64,000 nt of DNA from Haloechinothrix aidingensis (lineage in GTDB: Bacteria > Actinomycetota > Actinomycetes > Mycobacteriales > Pseudonocardiaceae): contig NZ_JACCKD010000009.1 of assembly GCF_013450155.1 (NCBI RefSeq), forward strand, positions 62,001 through 126,000, given 5' to 3'. Under the pieces are notes generated by a model, which was not told where the DNA came from, made no database searches, and worked only from the letters and a program-made list of their open reading frames with translations. Shown here piece by piece: positions 41,507-50,839 of this stretch (position 1 is its first letter; each line of letters begins with the position of its first letter). Both the position numbers and the translations under genes were made by a program.

Positions 41507-43036
41507 TCAGGCGTAGCTCGCCACGAGCTCGACGAGGGTCCTCGCGGCGAACCCCGTCCCACCGGGAACGACCTCGCGGTAGTTGCTCTCCGCCCGAGCC
41601 GGACCGGCGATGTCCAGATGCGCCCACGGCAAGTCACCCGCGAACTCCCGCAAGAACAGCGCAGCGGTGACGCCGCCGGGCCCCTGGGGAGCCTGCCGCA
41701 CGTCTGCGATGTCGCTGACCACCGATTCGGCATGGTCGTCCAACAGCGGCATGGTCCACCACGCCTCGCCGACCCGTTGCCCTGCCGCGCACACCCGCTC
41801 CGCCAGCGTGGGCTCGGTGGCGAACACGCCTCCCGTGCGCACTCCCAGCGAGACCTTCATCGCCCCGGTCAACGTCGCCACGTCGACGACCGCGTCCGGC
41901 GCCGCGCGCTCGGTCCCGTAGGCGAGCGCGTCGGCGAGTACGATCCGCCCCTCCGCATCGGTGTTGGTGATCTCGCTCGTGCGCCCACCGTAGTGCCGCA
42001 CGACGTCACCGGGCCGGTAAGCCGCACCCGACACGTGGTTCTCGGCCGCGGGCACCAGCGCGGTCACCCGCGTAGCGATACCGAGATTCGCGATCGCGCG
42101 CATCGCGGCGAGTACCGCGGCGCCGCCGGACATGTCCGTGCGCATCAGGTGCATGCCGTCCGCGGGTTTGATCGACAACCCACCGGTGTCGAAGGTGATG
42201 CCCTTGCCGACCAGCAGCACATGGGCGCAACCGCCACCGGGGTCGTAGCTGAGTTCGATCAGTCGAGGCGCGCTCGCCGAACCGCCTCCGACGGCGAGGA
42301 TGCCGCCGAAACCGTGCTCGGCCAGCCACCCTTCGTCGCGCACACGCACGTCGAGGCCCACGCGATCGTCGGCGAGGTCCCGCGCGACACGCGCGAGCCA
42401 GGCCGGGTTCTTCACGTTCGACGGGGTGTTGGCGAGATCCCTGGCCAGCGCCGTGGCCGCGGCGAGCTCGCTCGCCCGCGCCACAGCCACACGGTAGGCG
42501 GACTCCTGCCGCCCCTCCGGGACCACCAGGCGCACGCCACGCACCGGCGCTTCCTGGTTCGCGGAACCGACCCGGTACCGGTACCCACCGAGCGCGATCC
42601 CGTACACCAGATCGTCGACCGCGTCCGGCTCCATATCGGGGGGAAGGGCGACCCGCACCACCTCTGGTGCCTCGTCCCCTGACCCGGCGCACGCTTCGGC
42701 GTCGGCCTGGACCGCGCGGATCAGCGCCGCACCGGCCTCCCGGTAGTCCGCCCCGGAGTTCTCCCCGGTACCCACCAGCCAGCGAGCGCGTGGCGCCGGC
42801 TCGTCCACCCTGCGTATTTCGCCTGCCGACCCCTTCGCACCGAGCCGAGCCATGAGCTCGGCGGGCCGGCGGTGTTCCGCGGCGGCGAGCTGCTCCTCGC
42901 CGGTCCGCCCCGCGCTGTCGACCGCCTCCTTCGACACCAGCGCGGCCAGCGGCTCGTCGCCGGTACCGGATGCGGCGACCTCGACCGAAGGCAGCTTACG
43001 CGGAATGGAAGGGACTCCCGTGCGCGGAACCGACAC
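41507..43036 (-). CDS. pepA: leucyl aminopeptidase (M17)
   Basis: Cytoplasmic di-manganese/zinc aminopeptidase, 509 residues from a GTG preceded by GGAAGGGGC. The catalytic C-terminal domain has GKGITFDTGGLSIKP (metal-binding Lys and Asp) and the family signature NTDAEGR at 358-364, with AGPA near the end. The N-terminal macro-like domain is variable. The frame is open for another 109 codons upstream, overlapping the DUF3117 gene, but this extension lacks family similarity. Confidence 0.93.
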   Translation of the reverse strand: MSVPRTGVPSIPRKLPSVEVAASGTGDEPLAALVSKEAVDSAGRTGEEQLAAAEHRRPAELMARLGAKGSAGEIRRVDEPAPRARWLVGTGENSGADYREAGAALIRAVQADAEACAGSGDEAPEVVRVALPPDMEPDAVDDLVYGIALGGYRYRVGSANQEAPVRGVRLVVPEGRQESAYRVAVARASELAAATALARDLANTPSNVKNPAWLARVARDLADDRVGLDVRVRDEGWLAEHGFGGILAVGGGSASAPRLIELSYDPGGGCAHVLLVGKGITFDTGGLSIKPADGMHLMRTDMSGGAAVLAAMRAIANLGIATRVTALVPAAENHVSGAAYRPGDVVRHYGGRTSEITNTDAEGRIVLADALAYGTERAAPDAVVDVATLTGAMKVSLGVRTGGVFATEPTLAERVCAAGQRVGEAWWTMPLLDDHAESVVSDIADVRQAPQGPGGVTAALFLREFAGDLPWAHLDIAGPARAESNYREVVPGGTGFAARTLVELVASYA

Positions 43037-43089
43037 CCCGCCCCTTCCGTGCGCTCGTACCTCGTCCCTGTTCGGATCCACCCTGACGG

Positions 43090-43257
43090 CTATCCCGTTG
43101 CCTCCTGCAAGGCGACACAGAGGTCCTTGGCTTCGTCGGCCGTAATCTCGACCACGAGCCGCCCACCGCCTTCCAGTGGTACCCGCATCACTAGGCCACG
43201 TCCCTCCTTCACGACCTCGAGGGGACCATCTCCGGTCCTGGGCTTCATGGCCGCCAT
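43090..43257 (-). CDS. DUF3117 small protein
   Basis: 55 residues, ATG after GGAGGGAGC. The sequence (MAAMKPRTGDGPLEVVKEGR, then RVPLEGGGRLVVEITADEA) is the highly conserved actinobacterial DUF3117 family. Function unknown; predicted as a small beta-rich protein. In mycobacteria it lies near tag and gpgS (Rv1211-Rv1208), the same company as here. It reads towards pepA with a 53-bp gap. Confidence 0.92.
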   Translation of the reverse strand: MAAMKPRTGDGPLEVVKEGRGLVMRVPLEGGGRLVVEITADEAKDLCVALQEATG

Positions 43258-43649
43258 AGCGTGCTCCCTCCGTATCAACCAGCGCGCCCGGGTCGCGCTC
43301 GCCAAAGCCAACCGGGTCGACGAGGCTCGGTGAGCGGGCGCGGATACCTCGGACCACCCGCACCCGTAAGCGCCCGCCAGTGAAACCTCACACAACCATT
43401 GTCCCCTATCGTCGATCTCGCTGCTCAAGCGGATGGCGGCTTGCGTACGGGTATCAACGCTGGTAAACGCCTCACCGTCGAAACGGAGACCGATCAGTGC
43501 AGCACCGGAGCGTTTACGCGGCCCCGGATACGGCAGGCTGGCGGGGTAACCGTGCGTGCCACCGGACCCGACCCGTGGCGCGCAGACATACCTCGAGCGC
43601 TGGTCCGACCGCCAGGCAGCGAACCTCGGATCCAAGGAGGAGTGACGAC
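43258..43649. other. divergent intergenic region, no gene seen
   Basis: 392 bp between DUF3117 (leftward) and the enoyl-CoA hydratase (rightward). It should contain both promoters. The relatively AT-richer stretch at 43385-43410 (AAACCTCACACAACCATTGT) is the best place for the DUF3117 promoter. A short segment at 43590-43615 weakly resembles the sigE-flanking repeat (CTCGAG and TGGTCCGACCGCC), but too little to count as a copy. Confidence 0.4.
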
Positions 43650-44471
43650 GTGACAGCCAACGCCAGCACCGGGGCCGACCCGGATCAGGATGTGGTGACC
43701 ACCGCCGATGCCGAGGGGGTTCGCACCATCACGCTGAACAGGCCCGATTCCTACAACGCGCTCAACGTCGCGTTGAAGGAACGGCTGCTTGCCGAGCTGC
43801 GTGCGGCGGAAGCCGACCAGCAGGTCGGGGCGATCGTGCTGACCGGTGCGGGTACCGCATTCTGCGCGGGGCAGGACCTCAAGGAGCACGTCAGCCTGCT
43901 GCTCGCCGACGACCCCGCTCCGCTACGGACCGTCGGCGAGCACTACAACCCGATCGCCACCGCGATCGCGAGCATGCCCAAACCGATCATCGCGGCCGTG
44001 AACGGCCCGGCGGCCGGTGCGGGCGCGGCGTTCGCCTACGCCGCCGACCTCCGTATCGCGGCCACCTCGTCGAACTTCCTCATGGCCTTCGCCAACGTGG
44101 GGCTCGGGCCGGACTCCGGCGCGTCCTGGACCTTGCAACGGCTGATCGGCTACGGGCGCGCGCTCGAGCTGATGCTGCTCGCGCGCAAGGTACCCGCGGA
44201 GGAGGCGCTGCGCATCGGACTGGTCTCCGAGGTCGTATCCGACGGCGAGGCCACCGAGCGCGCCCAGCAGCTGGCGGCTCGCCTCGCCGCGGGCCCGGCG
44301 GTCGCCTACCGCAAGATCAAGGAGGGCCTGTCCCGCGCGGCCGAGTCGACATTCGGCGAGGCGCTCGCCACCGAGGAGGCCGCGCAGGCCGAGCTCGGTC
44401 GCACCGCCGACCACCGGGAGGCGGTCGAGGCGTTCGTCGCCAAGCGGGAACCCACCTTCACCGGGCAGTGA
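43650..44471 (+). CDS. enoyl-CoA hydratase/isomerase, PaaG-like
   Basis: 273 residues from a GTG after AAGGAGG. Crotonase fold: CoA/oxyanion segments AGQDLKEH (about 73-80) and NGPAAGAGAAFAYAADLRIA, then ANVGLGPDSGASWTLQRLIG. An Asp in GLGPDSG rather than the Glu of classic hydratases points to the PaaG-type isomerases (ring-epoxide isomerase of phenylacetate degradation) or a related isomerase. No other paa genes are in view, so the pathway is uncertain. Confidence 0.85.
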   Translation: MTANASTGADPDQDVVTTADAEGVRTITLNRPDSYNALNVALKERLLAELRAAEADQQVGAIVLTGAGTAFCAGQDLKEHVSLLLADDPAPLRTVGEHYNPIATAIASMPKPIIAAVNGPAAGAGAAFAYAADLRIAATSSNFLMAFANVGLGPDSGASWTLQRLIGYGRALELMLLARKVPAEEALRIGLVSEVVSDGEATERAQQLAARLAAGPAVAYRKIKEGLSRAAESTFGEALATEEAAQAELGRTADHREAVEAFVAKREPTFTGQ

Positions 44472-44538
44472 GCTCGGCGGCCGTACCGGCGTCGACGACC
44501 GCGATGGCCCTGGCCGGCCGCGGGACGTTCCTCGAGCG

Positions 44539-45120
44539 TCACGAGGCGAGCCAGCAGTCGGCCACGTGGTCGTCGACCATGCCGGTGGCCTGCATGAGCG
44601 CATAACACGTGGTCGGCCCGACGAACGAGAAGCCGCGACGCTTGAGCTCGCGGGCCATCGCCCGGGAGGCGTCGCTCGTGGCGGGCACCTCGGATATGTC
44701 GGACGGCCGCGTGTGCTCGCCAGGAGCTGGGGCGAACGACCAGAGCAGGTCGTCGAGGGCCATCTCGAGGCCGGGGATCAACCGCGCGTTGGCGATCACG
44801 GCCTCGATCTTGGCCCGGTTCCGGACGATGTCGGCGTCGGTGAGCAGCCGCTCGACGTCATCGGAGTCGAACTCCGCCACACGTGCCGGGTCGAACCCCG
44901 CGAACGCGCGCCGGAACGCCTCCCGCTTACGCAAGATCACCAACCACGACAACCCGGACTGGAACGACTCGAGGCACAGGCGCTCGAACATGGCGATCTC
45001 ACCGGTCAGCGGCACGCCCCACTCGGTGTCGTGGTACTCGGCGTAGTCCGGCGCGGTGTTGGCCCACGGGCAGCGGGGCACGTCGTCCTCGGCGGTCACC
45101 AACGCCTGGGCATCACTCAC
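44539..45120 (-). CDS. tag: DNA-3-methyladenine glycosylase I
   Basis: Base-excision repair glycosylase removing 3-methyladenine, 193 residues. The zinc site is complete: Cys17, His30, His185 and Cys189 (DDHVADCW at the end). WANTAPDYAEYHDTEWGVP and ERLCLESFQSGLSWLVILRK are family signatures, with Glu51 at the position of the catalytic acid. It precedes the DivIVA-like gene as expected from the mycobacterial order (Rv1210-Rv1209), though here the order along the strand is tag then DivIVA-like to its right. Confidence 0.93.
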   Translation of the reverse strand: MSDAQALVTAEDDVPRCPWANTAPDYAEYHDTEWGVPLTGEIAMFERLCLESFQSGLSWLVILRKREAFRRAFAGFDPARVAEFDSDDVERLLTDADIVRNRAKIEAVIANARLIPGLEMALDDLLWSFAPAPGEHTRPSDISEVPATSDASRAMARELKRRGFSFVGPTTCYALMQATGMVDDHVADCWLAS

Positions 45121-45155
45121 GGGACCTCACCGGTACCTCATCGTCCTACCATGGC

Positions 45156-45491
45156 TCATCGCTCATTTCCCGCGGCCTGCTCGACAACCAGCCCGGCATC
45201 GGCGCACCGGCGCTCGAGCACGGCAATCCTCTCGCGCGCCGAGTCCAGCTCACCACCGAGACGGTGCAACACCCAGTCGACCTCGGACATCTTGTATCCG
45301 CGCAGCACGATCTGGAACCGCACCTGCGCGACATCGGCTCCGGTGATGTCCTGTGCTGGCAGCCGGGTCGGCGAGGTTCCCGGCGGCAACGGCTCGAGTT
45401 CCTCACCACGGCCGAACACCACGGCGGCGAGCAGGAACACCACCGCGCCGACGAGCAGCATCACGACGAGGTAGAGGAGCACGGTTGTCAC
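45156..45491 (-). CDS. DivIVA-domain membrane protein (Rv1209 type)
   Basis: 111 residues, GTG start. One N-terminal transmembrane helix (about 5-26, LLYLVVMLLVGAVVFLLAAV), a Pro-rich linker, then a short DivIVA-like segment (VRFQIVLRGYKMSEVDWVLH) and a C-terminal coiled coil (RLGGELDSARERIAVLERR). The family is found between tag and gpgS in actinobacteria and may mark a polar or growth-zone membrane site. Function not established. Confidence 0.82.
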   Translation of the reverse strand: MTTVLLYLVVMLLVGAVVFLLAAVVFGRGEELEPLPPGTSPTRLPAQDITGADVAQVRFQIVLRGYKMSEVDWVLHRLGGELDSARERIAVLERRCADAGLVVEQAAGNER

Positions 45492-45568
45492 GCGACGATC
45501 CTGGCATACCGGCTACGGCGGGGTGTCAGGGCGGCTCAGTGCGTGCTCCGGACCTCGGCACAACCCTC

Positions 45569-46549
45569 TCACGGCCCCGAGGGCACGCCGGACGTGCTCC
45601 GTACCCGCAGGGTGTTCATGGGTGGCCGGTCGCCGACGGAGACCTCGGTGCTCGTGGGCAACCACTCCCCGGCCACCTGCACGAACTGGGTCAGCACCGT
45701 CCCGGACGAGGCCGTGCCGGTCTCCGCGCTCGTCCCCGTACTGGTGCCCGGACCCGGGTCCGGCCGGCACCGGCTCAGCACCGTCCCGAGGATCTGCCTG
45801 GCCATCACCCCGAGCTGCAGCAGTGACCGGTTGCGGTGTTTACGCACCCCGAGATTGACCTGCGCGAGTGCGTCCGCGCCGTAACGCTGCTCGGTGTCGA
45901 GCAGCAGACCGATCTCCACGCCGTACCCGGTTGCGAACGGCACCGACTCCAGCAGGCTCCTGGTGGCCGCGTACTCCCCGCCGAGCGGTTGGATCAGTCC
46001 CGACAGCGCCGGGCGGAACGCGTCGAGCACGGGGCGGGCGAGCAGCTCGGTGACGCGACCACCGCCCGTGTCCCACTCCTCGCTCTCCACCCGGAGCGGT
46101 CGCCGGTAGAAGCCCTTGACCAGGTGTACGCCGCTGTCGCACAGCAACGGGCCGAGTAACCCCGGCACGAACGCCGGGTCGGGCTCGACGAGGTCGGAGT
46201 CCAGGAAGACGAGGACGTCGCCGGTGGTCGCCGCCAGGGAGCGCCACAGCACCTCGCCCTTGCCCGGCACGGGTTCGAGCTCCGGCAGGATGTCTCGACA
46301 CCGCTCCACGCGGGCGCCGGCATCGCGGGCGCGTTCGGGTGTAGCGTCCGTCGAGCCGGAGTCGACGACGACCACCTCGTCGACGAGGCCACCGACCAGC
46401 GGGCGGACCGACTCCACCACGCCAGCCACCGTGTCCTCCTCGTTCAGCGCGGGCAGGACGACCGAGACCGTGGTCTCCCCCTTCGCCCGTTCCAGCTCCC
46501 GCCTCGTCCACGGCTGTGTCTGGTACGTGCGGGACAGCGATCCGTCCAT
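45569..46549 (-). CDS. gpgS: glucosyl-3-phosphoglycerate synthase
   Basis: First enzyme of glucosylglycerate/methylglucose lipopolysaccharide synthesis: transfers glucose from UDP-glucose to 3-phosphoglycerate. 326 residues, GT81/GT2-like fold: VSVVLPALNEEDTV (28-41), VVDSGSTDATP, KGEVLWRSL, and the metal-binding DSD at 117-119 in VFLDSDLVEPD. GGEYAATR and TGYGVEIGLLLDT are typical acceptor-domain blocks, as is the HRNRSLLQLGVMA segment. The last 60 residues are a variable Ser/Thr/Gly tail. The neighbouring DivIVA-like and tag genes support the call (Rv1208). Confidence 0.92.
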   Translation of the reverse strand: MDGSLSRTYQTQPWTRRELERAKGETTVSVVLPALNEEDTVAGVVESVRPLVGGLVDEVVVVDSGSTDATPERARDAGARVERCRDILPELEPVPGKGEVLWRSLAATTGDVLVFLDSDLVEPDPAFVPGLLGPLLCDSGVHLVKGFYRRPLRVESEEWDTGGGRVTELLARPVLDAFRPALSGLIQPLGGEYAATRSLLESVPFATGYGVEIGLLLDTEQRYGADALAQVNLGVRKHRNRSLLQLGVMARQILGTVLSRCRPDPGPGTSTGTSAETGTASSGTVLTQFVQVAGEWLPTSTEVSVGDRPPMNTLRVRSTSGVPSGP

Positions 46550-46650
46550 GTTCGCGGGGCCACCTCATCCGATCGTGCCACGTGCGGACCCGTCGATCGT
46601 GTCATGCGAGCGTGCCGGCGGGCGGGTACCGGCGGCCTCGTGCGGCTCGC

Positions 46651-47244
46651 CTACGGTGAGGTGTCCAGAGTGGCCCATTTGTCCACGGGGGCTGCGTGCC
46701 GGGAGAAGGCCTCGAGCAGCCGCACGGGGTCGGCGTCGACCGCGAGCGTGTCCCTGTTCGCGGAGTGCAGGAACCCCTCGCGCACCATGTGCTCGACCAT
46801 GCGCAGTAGCGGCTGGTAGAAGCCTGCCACGTCGAGCAGCCCGACCGGCTTGTCGTGCAGCCCGATCTGCATCCAGGTCCAGATCTCGAACAGCTCCTCG
46901 AGCGTGCCGATGCCGCCTGGCAGGGCGATGAAGGCGTCGGAGAGCTCGGCCATCATCGCCTTGCGCTCGTGCATACCGTCGACCACGTGCAGCTCGCTGA
47001 GGCCGGTATGGGCGATCTCGCGGTCGGCCATGCTCTGCGGCAGCACCCCGACGACCTCACCGCCAGCGGCCAGCGCGGCATCGGCAACGACACCCATCAT
47101 GCCGACCTGCGCCCCGCCGTACACCACGCGAAAGCCCCGCCTGGCCAGCAGCGCGCCGAGGTCCGAGGCATGCTCGAGATAGCGCCCCTCAGCGCCTCGC
47201 GAGGACCCACAGAACACGCACACCGAGCCGATCTCGCTGTTCAC
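46651..47244 (-). CDS. LOG family protein (nucleoside monophosphate phosphoribohydrolase), copy 1
   Basis: 197 residues from a GTG after GGGAGGAGTGGGC. Signature PGGIGTLEELFE (about 112-123) of LOG/cytokinin riboside 5'-monophosphate phosphoribohydrolases, with VCVFCGSS at the N-terminus and YGGAQVGMMGVVADAAL before it. Hydrolyses AMP-like or N6-modified nucleotides to base and ribose phosphate. Such proteins replaced the old 'lysine decarboxylase' annotation. It lies 27 bp after the second LOG gene, in the same direction. Confidence 0.9.
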   Translation of the reverse strand: MNSEIGSVCVFCGSSRGAEGRYLEHASDLGALLARRGFRVVYGGAQVGMMGVVADAALAAGGEVVGVLPQSMADREIAHTGLSELHVVDGMHERKAMMAELSDAFIALPGGIGTLEELFEIWTWMQIGLHDKPVGLLDVAGFYQPLLRMVEHMVREGFLHSANRDTLAVDADPVRLLEAFSRHAAPVDKWATLDTSP

Positions 47245-47271
47245 GCCCACTCCTCCCGGATTCACCGCACA

Positions 47272-48078
47272 CTAATGCGTGGCTTCCCAGCCACGATGAG
47301 CCTCCTGCACCACCGAGACCGCGTCGGCGATGTCGTCGGTCAGGTGCAGGAGCTTGAGGTCGGACTCGTTGATCTTCCCGTCGGCGCACACCGTGCCTGC
47401 GATCCAGTCGTAGAGACCTCCCCAGTACTCGCTGCCGAACAGCACGACGGGGAACTTGGTGACCTTCTTCGTCTGCACCAGCGTCAACGCCTCGAAAAGC
47501 TCGTCAAGCGTGCCGAACCCGCCGGGCAGGCAGAGGAATGCCTGGGCGTACTTGACGAACATCGTCTTGCGGGTGAAGAAGTAGCGGAAGTTGACACCGA
47601 GGTCGACCCACGGGTTGAGGCCCTGCTCGAACGGCAGCTCGATGCCCAGGCCGATCGACAGCCCCCCTGCGTCCGACGCGCCCCGGTTGACCGCCTCCAT
47701 CGACCCCGGACCGCCGCCGGTGATCACGGCGAAGCCCGCGTCGGCCAGCGACGCCCCGATCTCCCTGCCGAGCTCGTACTCCGGGTCCTCCCGTCCGGTG
47801 CGTGCCGAACCGAACACCGTCACCGCGCGCGGAACCTCGGCCAGCGCGCCGAAGCCCTCCACGAACTCGGCCTGGATGCGCAACACCCGCCACGGGTCGG
47901 TGTGCACCCAGTCCGTGGGACCGCGGCTGTCGAGCAGCCGCTGGTCGGTCGTCGTCGCCTCGACAAGCCTGCCGCGGCGGAGGACCACAGGTCCCCTGTG
48001 CTTCTCCCGGGGGTGTTCGGGGTACTCGGCACCCGAGTCGGAGTCGTGCTCAGTCACGGCCGTAACACTAATCGCCAT
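47272..48078 (-). CDS. LOG family protein, long form, copy 2
   Basis: 268 residues from the ATG at 48078, 5 bp after the dapE stop. Longer than copy 1 by an N-terminal 80-residue extension that is helical and acidic. Core motifs: VTVFGSARTGREDPEY, ITGGGPGSMEAVNRGA, and CLPGGFGTLDELFEALTL (the PGGxGTxxE signature). The paired long and short LOG genes near dapE resemble the mycobacterial Rv1205/Rv1203-1204 neighbourhood in type, but their division of labour is unknown. A GTG seven codons in (VTEHDS) is an alternative start. Confidence 0.88.
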   Translation of the reverse strand: MAISVTAVTEHDSDSGAEYPEHPREKHRGPVVLRRGRLVEATTTDQRLLDSRGPTDWVHTDPWRVLRIQAEFVEGFGALAEVPRAVTVFGSARTGREDPEYELGREIGASLADAGFAVITGGGPGSMEAVNRGASDAGGLSIGLGIELPFEQGLNPWVDLGVNFRYFFTRKTMFVKYAQAFLCLPGGFGTLDELFEALTLVQTKKVTKFPVVLFGSEYWGGLYDWIAGTVCADGKINESDLKLLHLTDDIADAVSVVQEAHRGWEATH

Positions 48079-48083
48079 GCCAC

Positions 48084-49160
48084 TCAGTCGGCGAGGAACT
48101 CCCGGAGAACATCCGCTACACCGGTGATCTCCCGCGTGTCGACGTTCTCCTGCTGCGTGTGGGCCAGCGTCGGGTCTCCGGGCCCGTAGTTGACCGCGGG
48201 GATACCGCGCGCGGCGAAGCGCGCGACGTCGGTCCAGCCCAGCTTCGCGACCGGCTGCCCTCCCGAGGCACGCACGAGCTCGGCAGCGGCCGGCGCGGTC
48301 AGGCCGGGAGGCGCGGGCGGTGACCGGTCCACGAAGGTCAGCTCGAACCCGTCGAATACCTCGGCCACGTGTTCCTCGGCCTGTTCGAGGGTGCGGTCGG
48401 GAGCGAACCGGTGGTTGACCGTCAGGACGGCCTCGTCGGGAACCACGTTGCCGCTGACCCCTCCGGTGACCCGCACGGCCTGCATCCCCTCCCGGTACGT
48501 CAGCCCGTCGATGTCCACCTGCCGCGCCTGGTACTCCGCCAGCCTGCGCAGCGGCAGCTCGAGAGCGTGTACGGCGTTGACGCCCATCCACGCACGGGCC
48601 GTGTGCGCACGCGCGCCCGTGCAGCGCACCTCGAAGCGCAGCGATCCCTGGCAGCCTGCCTCCACGACCGCGTTGGAGGGCTCGCCGACGACGGCGAGGT
48701 CACCGTCCAGCCAGTCGGGCAGCGTGCGTTCGATACGACCGAGACCGTTGCGGGTGGCTTCGACCTCCTCGCAGTCGTAGAACACGAACGTCATGTCGTG
48801 CCGCGGAGCGCGGACCGTGGCAGCCAGCGACAGGAAGACGGCGTCGCCGCCCTTCATGTCCACGGTGCCCAGGCCGTGCAGCCGGTCACCGTCCGGACCG
48901 GTAGCGCGCCGGACCGGGAGGTTGTCGTTGACCGGCACGGTGTCGATGTGCCCGGCGAACACCACTCTCGATGGCCTGCCGAGCGTGGTCCGCGCCAGTA
49001 CGGCATGACCGTCCCGGACGACCTCGAGGTGCCCTGCCTGCTCGCGCAGGGCCTGCTCGATGGTGTCGGCGAGCACGCCCTCCTCCCCGGAGACGCTGGG
49101 CACGTCCACGAGGGCGGCGGTGAGCTCGACAGGGTCGGAGTACAGATCGAGAGCGGGCAT
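48084..49160 (-). CDS. dapE: succinyl-diaminopimelate desuccinylase
   Basis: Zinc M20 hydrolase of the succinylase branch of lysine and meso-diaminopimelate synthesis, 358 residues. Metal ligands by motif: His71 in AGHIDTVP, Asp101 in [10 protein letters not shown], the catalytic Glu131/132 in DCEEVEA, and His near the end in [12 protein letters not shown]. Actinobacterial DapE is shorter than the E. coli enzyme, as here. It is followed by the LOG pair. A hairpin repeat lies 42 bp upstream of its start. Confidence 0.93.
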   Translation of the reverse strand: MPALDLYSDPVELTAALVDVPSVSGEEGVLADTIEQALREQAGHLEVVRDGHAVLARTTLGRPSRVVFAGHIDTVPVNDNLPVRRATGPDGDRLHGLGTVDMKGGDAVFLSLAATVRAPRHDMTFVFYDCEEVEATRNGLGRIERTLPDWLDGDLAVVGEPSNAVVEAGCQGSLRFEVRCTGARAHTARAWMGVNAVHALELPLRRLAEYQARQVDIDGLTYREGMQAVRVTGGVSGNVVPDEAVLTVNHRFAPDRTLEQAEEHVAEVFDGFELTFVDRSPPAPPGLTAPAAAELVRASGGQPVAKLGWTDVARFAARGIPAVNYGPGDPTLAHTQQENVDTREITGVADVLREFLAD

Positions 49161-49201
49161 GGCGCAACGGTACCGCCGGCCGAGCGACGATCACCGCCAG
49201 T

Positions 49202-49266
49202 GGGGGCGAGCCGAAGGACTCCTCGGATACCACATACGTACCGAAGGGGCCCCTCGGCTCGTCCCC
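49202..49266. repeat. dispersed hairpin element, copy 2
   Basis: Starts GGGCGAGCCGAAGGACTCCT like copy 1 (21457-21517), then the same TACCACAT loop core. The right arm differs from copy 1 and pairs less well with the left arm (several G-T or mismatched positions), so the left arm and loop are conserved more than the stem. It lies in the divergent gap between dapE and the small lipoprotein gene. Confidence 0.7.
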
Positions 49267-49314
49267 GCGCGAACCTGCCGAGTTGCCACGGAGGCGGTTG
49301 CGTACGGTGGGAAC

Positions 49315-49752
49315 GTGCGCGCGAGAGGAAGACGGCTGAGCATCGGTGTCGCGCTCGCCGTGCTGGCACTGCCCGCCTGTGGCCAGGCGAGCCAGGTGCC
49401 GAACGAGATCGATGACGACGTCCCTGGGCAGATCGACGTGCTGGACACCAAGATCAGCGCGTTGCGCGACGACCCGTGCCACACCGAGCCCGCGCAGCGG
49501 GAGCCCAGGGCATGTGAGAAGTTCGTCACCCAACTCGGCAACACGGCCGGAACGATGCGCGAGATCGCCCGCGGCGACCACGAGCGGCTCGCCGGCCACG
49601 CCGAGCGCCTGGAGTCACGTGTCACCGACTACCGGGACGGCCGCTGTGGCACGGCACAGCCTGTCGAGGAAGACGTCTGCGTGGACGCGCTCGTCGACCT
49701 CGCCGACACTCTCGACGAGGTGCGCAGCGAGCTCGACGAGTCGACCAGGTAG
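49315..49752 (+). CDS. small secreted lipoprotein, cysteine-rich, function unknown
   Basis: 145 residues, GTG start after GGTGGGAAC. A lipoprotein signal peptide (1-21) ends in LALPACGQ, a lipobox-like LPAC with Cys22 as the lipidation site. The mature part is predicted helical, acidic and contains four further cysteines (DPCHTE, RACEKF, GRCGTA, DVCVDA), likely two disulfides outside the membrane. No named family. It is upstream of dapD in the same direction (36-bp gap), but a functional link is not evident. Confidence 0.68.
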   Translation: MRARGRRLSIGVALAVLALPACGQASQVPNEIDDDVPGQIDVLDTKISALRDDPCHTEPAQREPRACEKFVTQLGNTAGTMREIARGDHERLAGHAERLESRVTDYRDGRCGTAQPVEEDVCVDALVDLADTLDEVRSELDESTR

Positions 49753-49788
49753 GCGGCCGCCTGCACGCCCTCCGCTACCGTTGAACGC

Positions 49789-50778
49789 GTGAGCAGTGAA
49801 CAGACTTCCCAGCCCGAAAGCGCAGGAGCCACCGGCGTCGGCCTCGCGACCGTCGCGACCGACGGGACGGTGCTCGACACCTGGTTTCCCCACCCGAAGC
49901 TGGTGAGCCCGAGCGAGGACGGCGGCACGCAGCGACTTACCCCGGAAGAGGCCACCGAGGTCTTCGGGACGGAGGCGTCCGACGTGCTCGGGCACGACAT
50001 CCTCCGGGGAGTCGAGATCGTCGCGGTGCGCACCACCATCGGCTCCCTCGCCGATGCCCCGGCCGACGCGCACGACGTGTACCTGCGCCTGCACCTGCTG
50101 TCCCACCGCCTCGTCGCGCCGCACGGGCAGAACATGGACGGCGTCTTCGGTCTCCTGTCCAACGTGGTGTGGACCAGCCACGGGCCGTGTGCGGTGGAAG
50201 GGTTCGAGTCGACCCGGATGCGGCTGCGCACCCGCGGGCAGGTCACCGTGTACGGCGTCGACAAGTTCCCCCGCATGGTCGACTACGTGATCCCCACCGG
50301 AGTGCGTATCGCCGACGCCGACCGCGCGCGGCTGGGCGCGCACCTGGCCCCTGGCACCACCGTGATGCACGAAGGTTTCGTCAACTTCAACGCAGGCACG
50401 TTGGGCGCCTCGATGGTCGAGGGACGTATCTCGGCAGGCGTGGTCATCGACGACGGCACCGACCTCGGTGGCGGAGCTTCCGTGATGGGCACGCTGTCCG
50501 GGGGAGGCAAGGAGGTCATCTCCATCGGCAAGCGCTGCCTTGTCGGCGCCAACGCCGGGATCGGCATCTCGCTCGGGAACGACTCCGTGGTCGAGGCAGG
50601 CCTCTACGTGACGGCGGGCACGAAGATCGCCTTCGACGGCAAGCTGGTCAAGGCCCGCGAGCTCTCCGGGGCCTCCGGGGTGCTGTTCCGCCGCAACTCC
50701 GCGACCGGGGCCGTCGAAGCGGTGCACCGTGACGGCAGCGGCGTCGAGCTCAACGCCGCGCTGCACGCCAACGACTGA
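49789..50778 (+). CDS. dapD: tetrahydrodipicolinate N-succinyltransferase, actinobacterial type
   Basis: Succinylates tetrahydrodipicolinate with succinyl-CoA, the step before DapC and DapE in the same pathway. 329 residues, GTG start. The C-terminal half is a left-handed beta-helix of hexapeptide repeats ([40 protein letters not shown], and [20 protein letters not shown]). The N-terminal helical domain is long, as in the mycobacterial enzyme (Rv1201c), not the shorter E. coli form. Transcribed towards dapC, with a shared hairpin between. Confidence 0.93.
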   Translation: MSSEQTSQPESAGATGVGLATVATDGTVLDTWFPHPKLVSPSEDGGTQRLTPEEATEVFGTEASDVLGHDILRGVEIVAVRTTIGSLADAPADAHDVYLRLHLLSHRLVAPHGQNMDGVFGLLSNVVWTSHGPCAVEGFESTRMRLRTRGQVTVYGVDKFPRMVDYVIPTGVRIADADRARLGAHLAPGTTVMHEGFVNFNAGTLGASMVEGRISAGVVIDDGTDLGGGASVMGTLSGGGKEVISIGKRCLVGANAGIGISLGNDSVVEAGLYVTAGTKIAFDGKLVKARELSGASGVLFRRNSATGAVEAVHRDGSGVELNAALHAND

Positions 50779-50839
50779 CGGGCGCACAGCGCCGGTGTTC
50801 CGGCCGGCGGCGACGCCGGGTGGCCCACCGGGCGTGGGC

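Noticed and set aside
43590-43615. Another copy of the sigE-flanking repeat before the enoyl-CoA hydratase gene
   Set aside because: Only CTCGAG and a TGGTCCGACCGCC-like word match; too short to be a copy.
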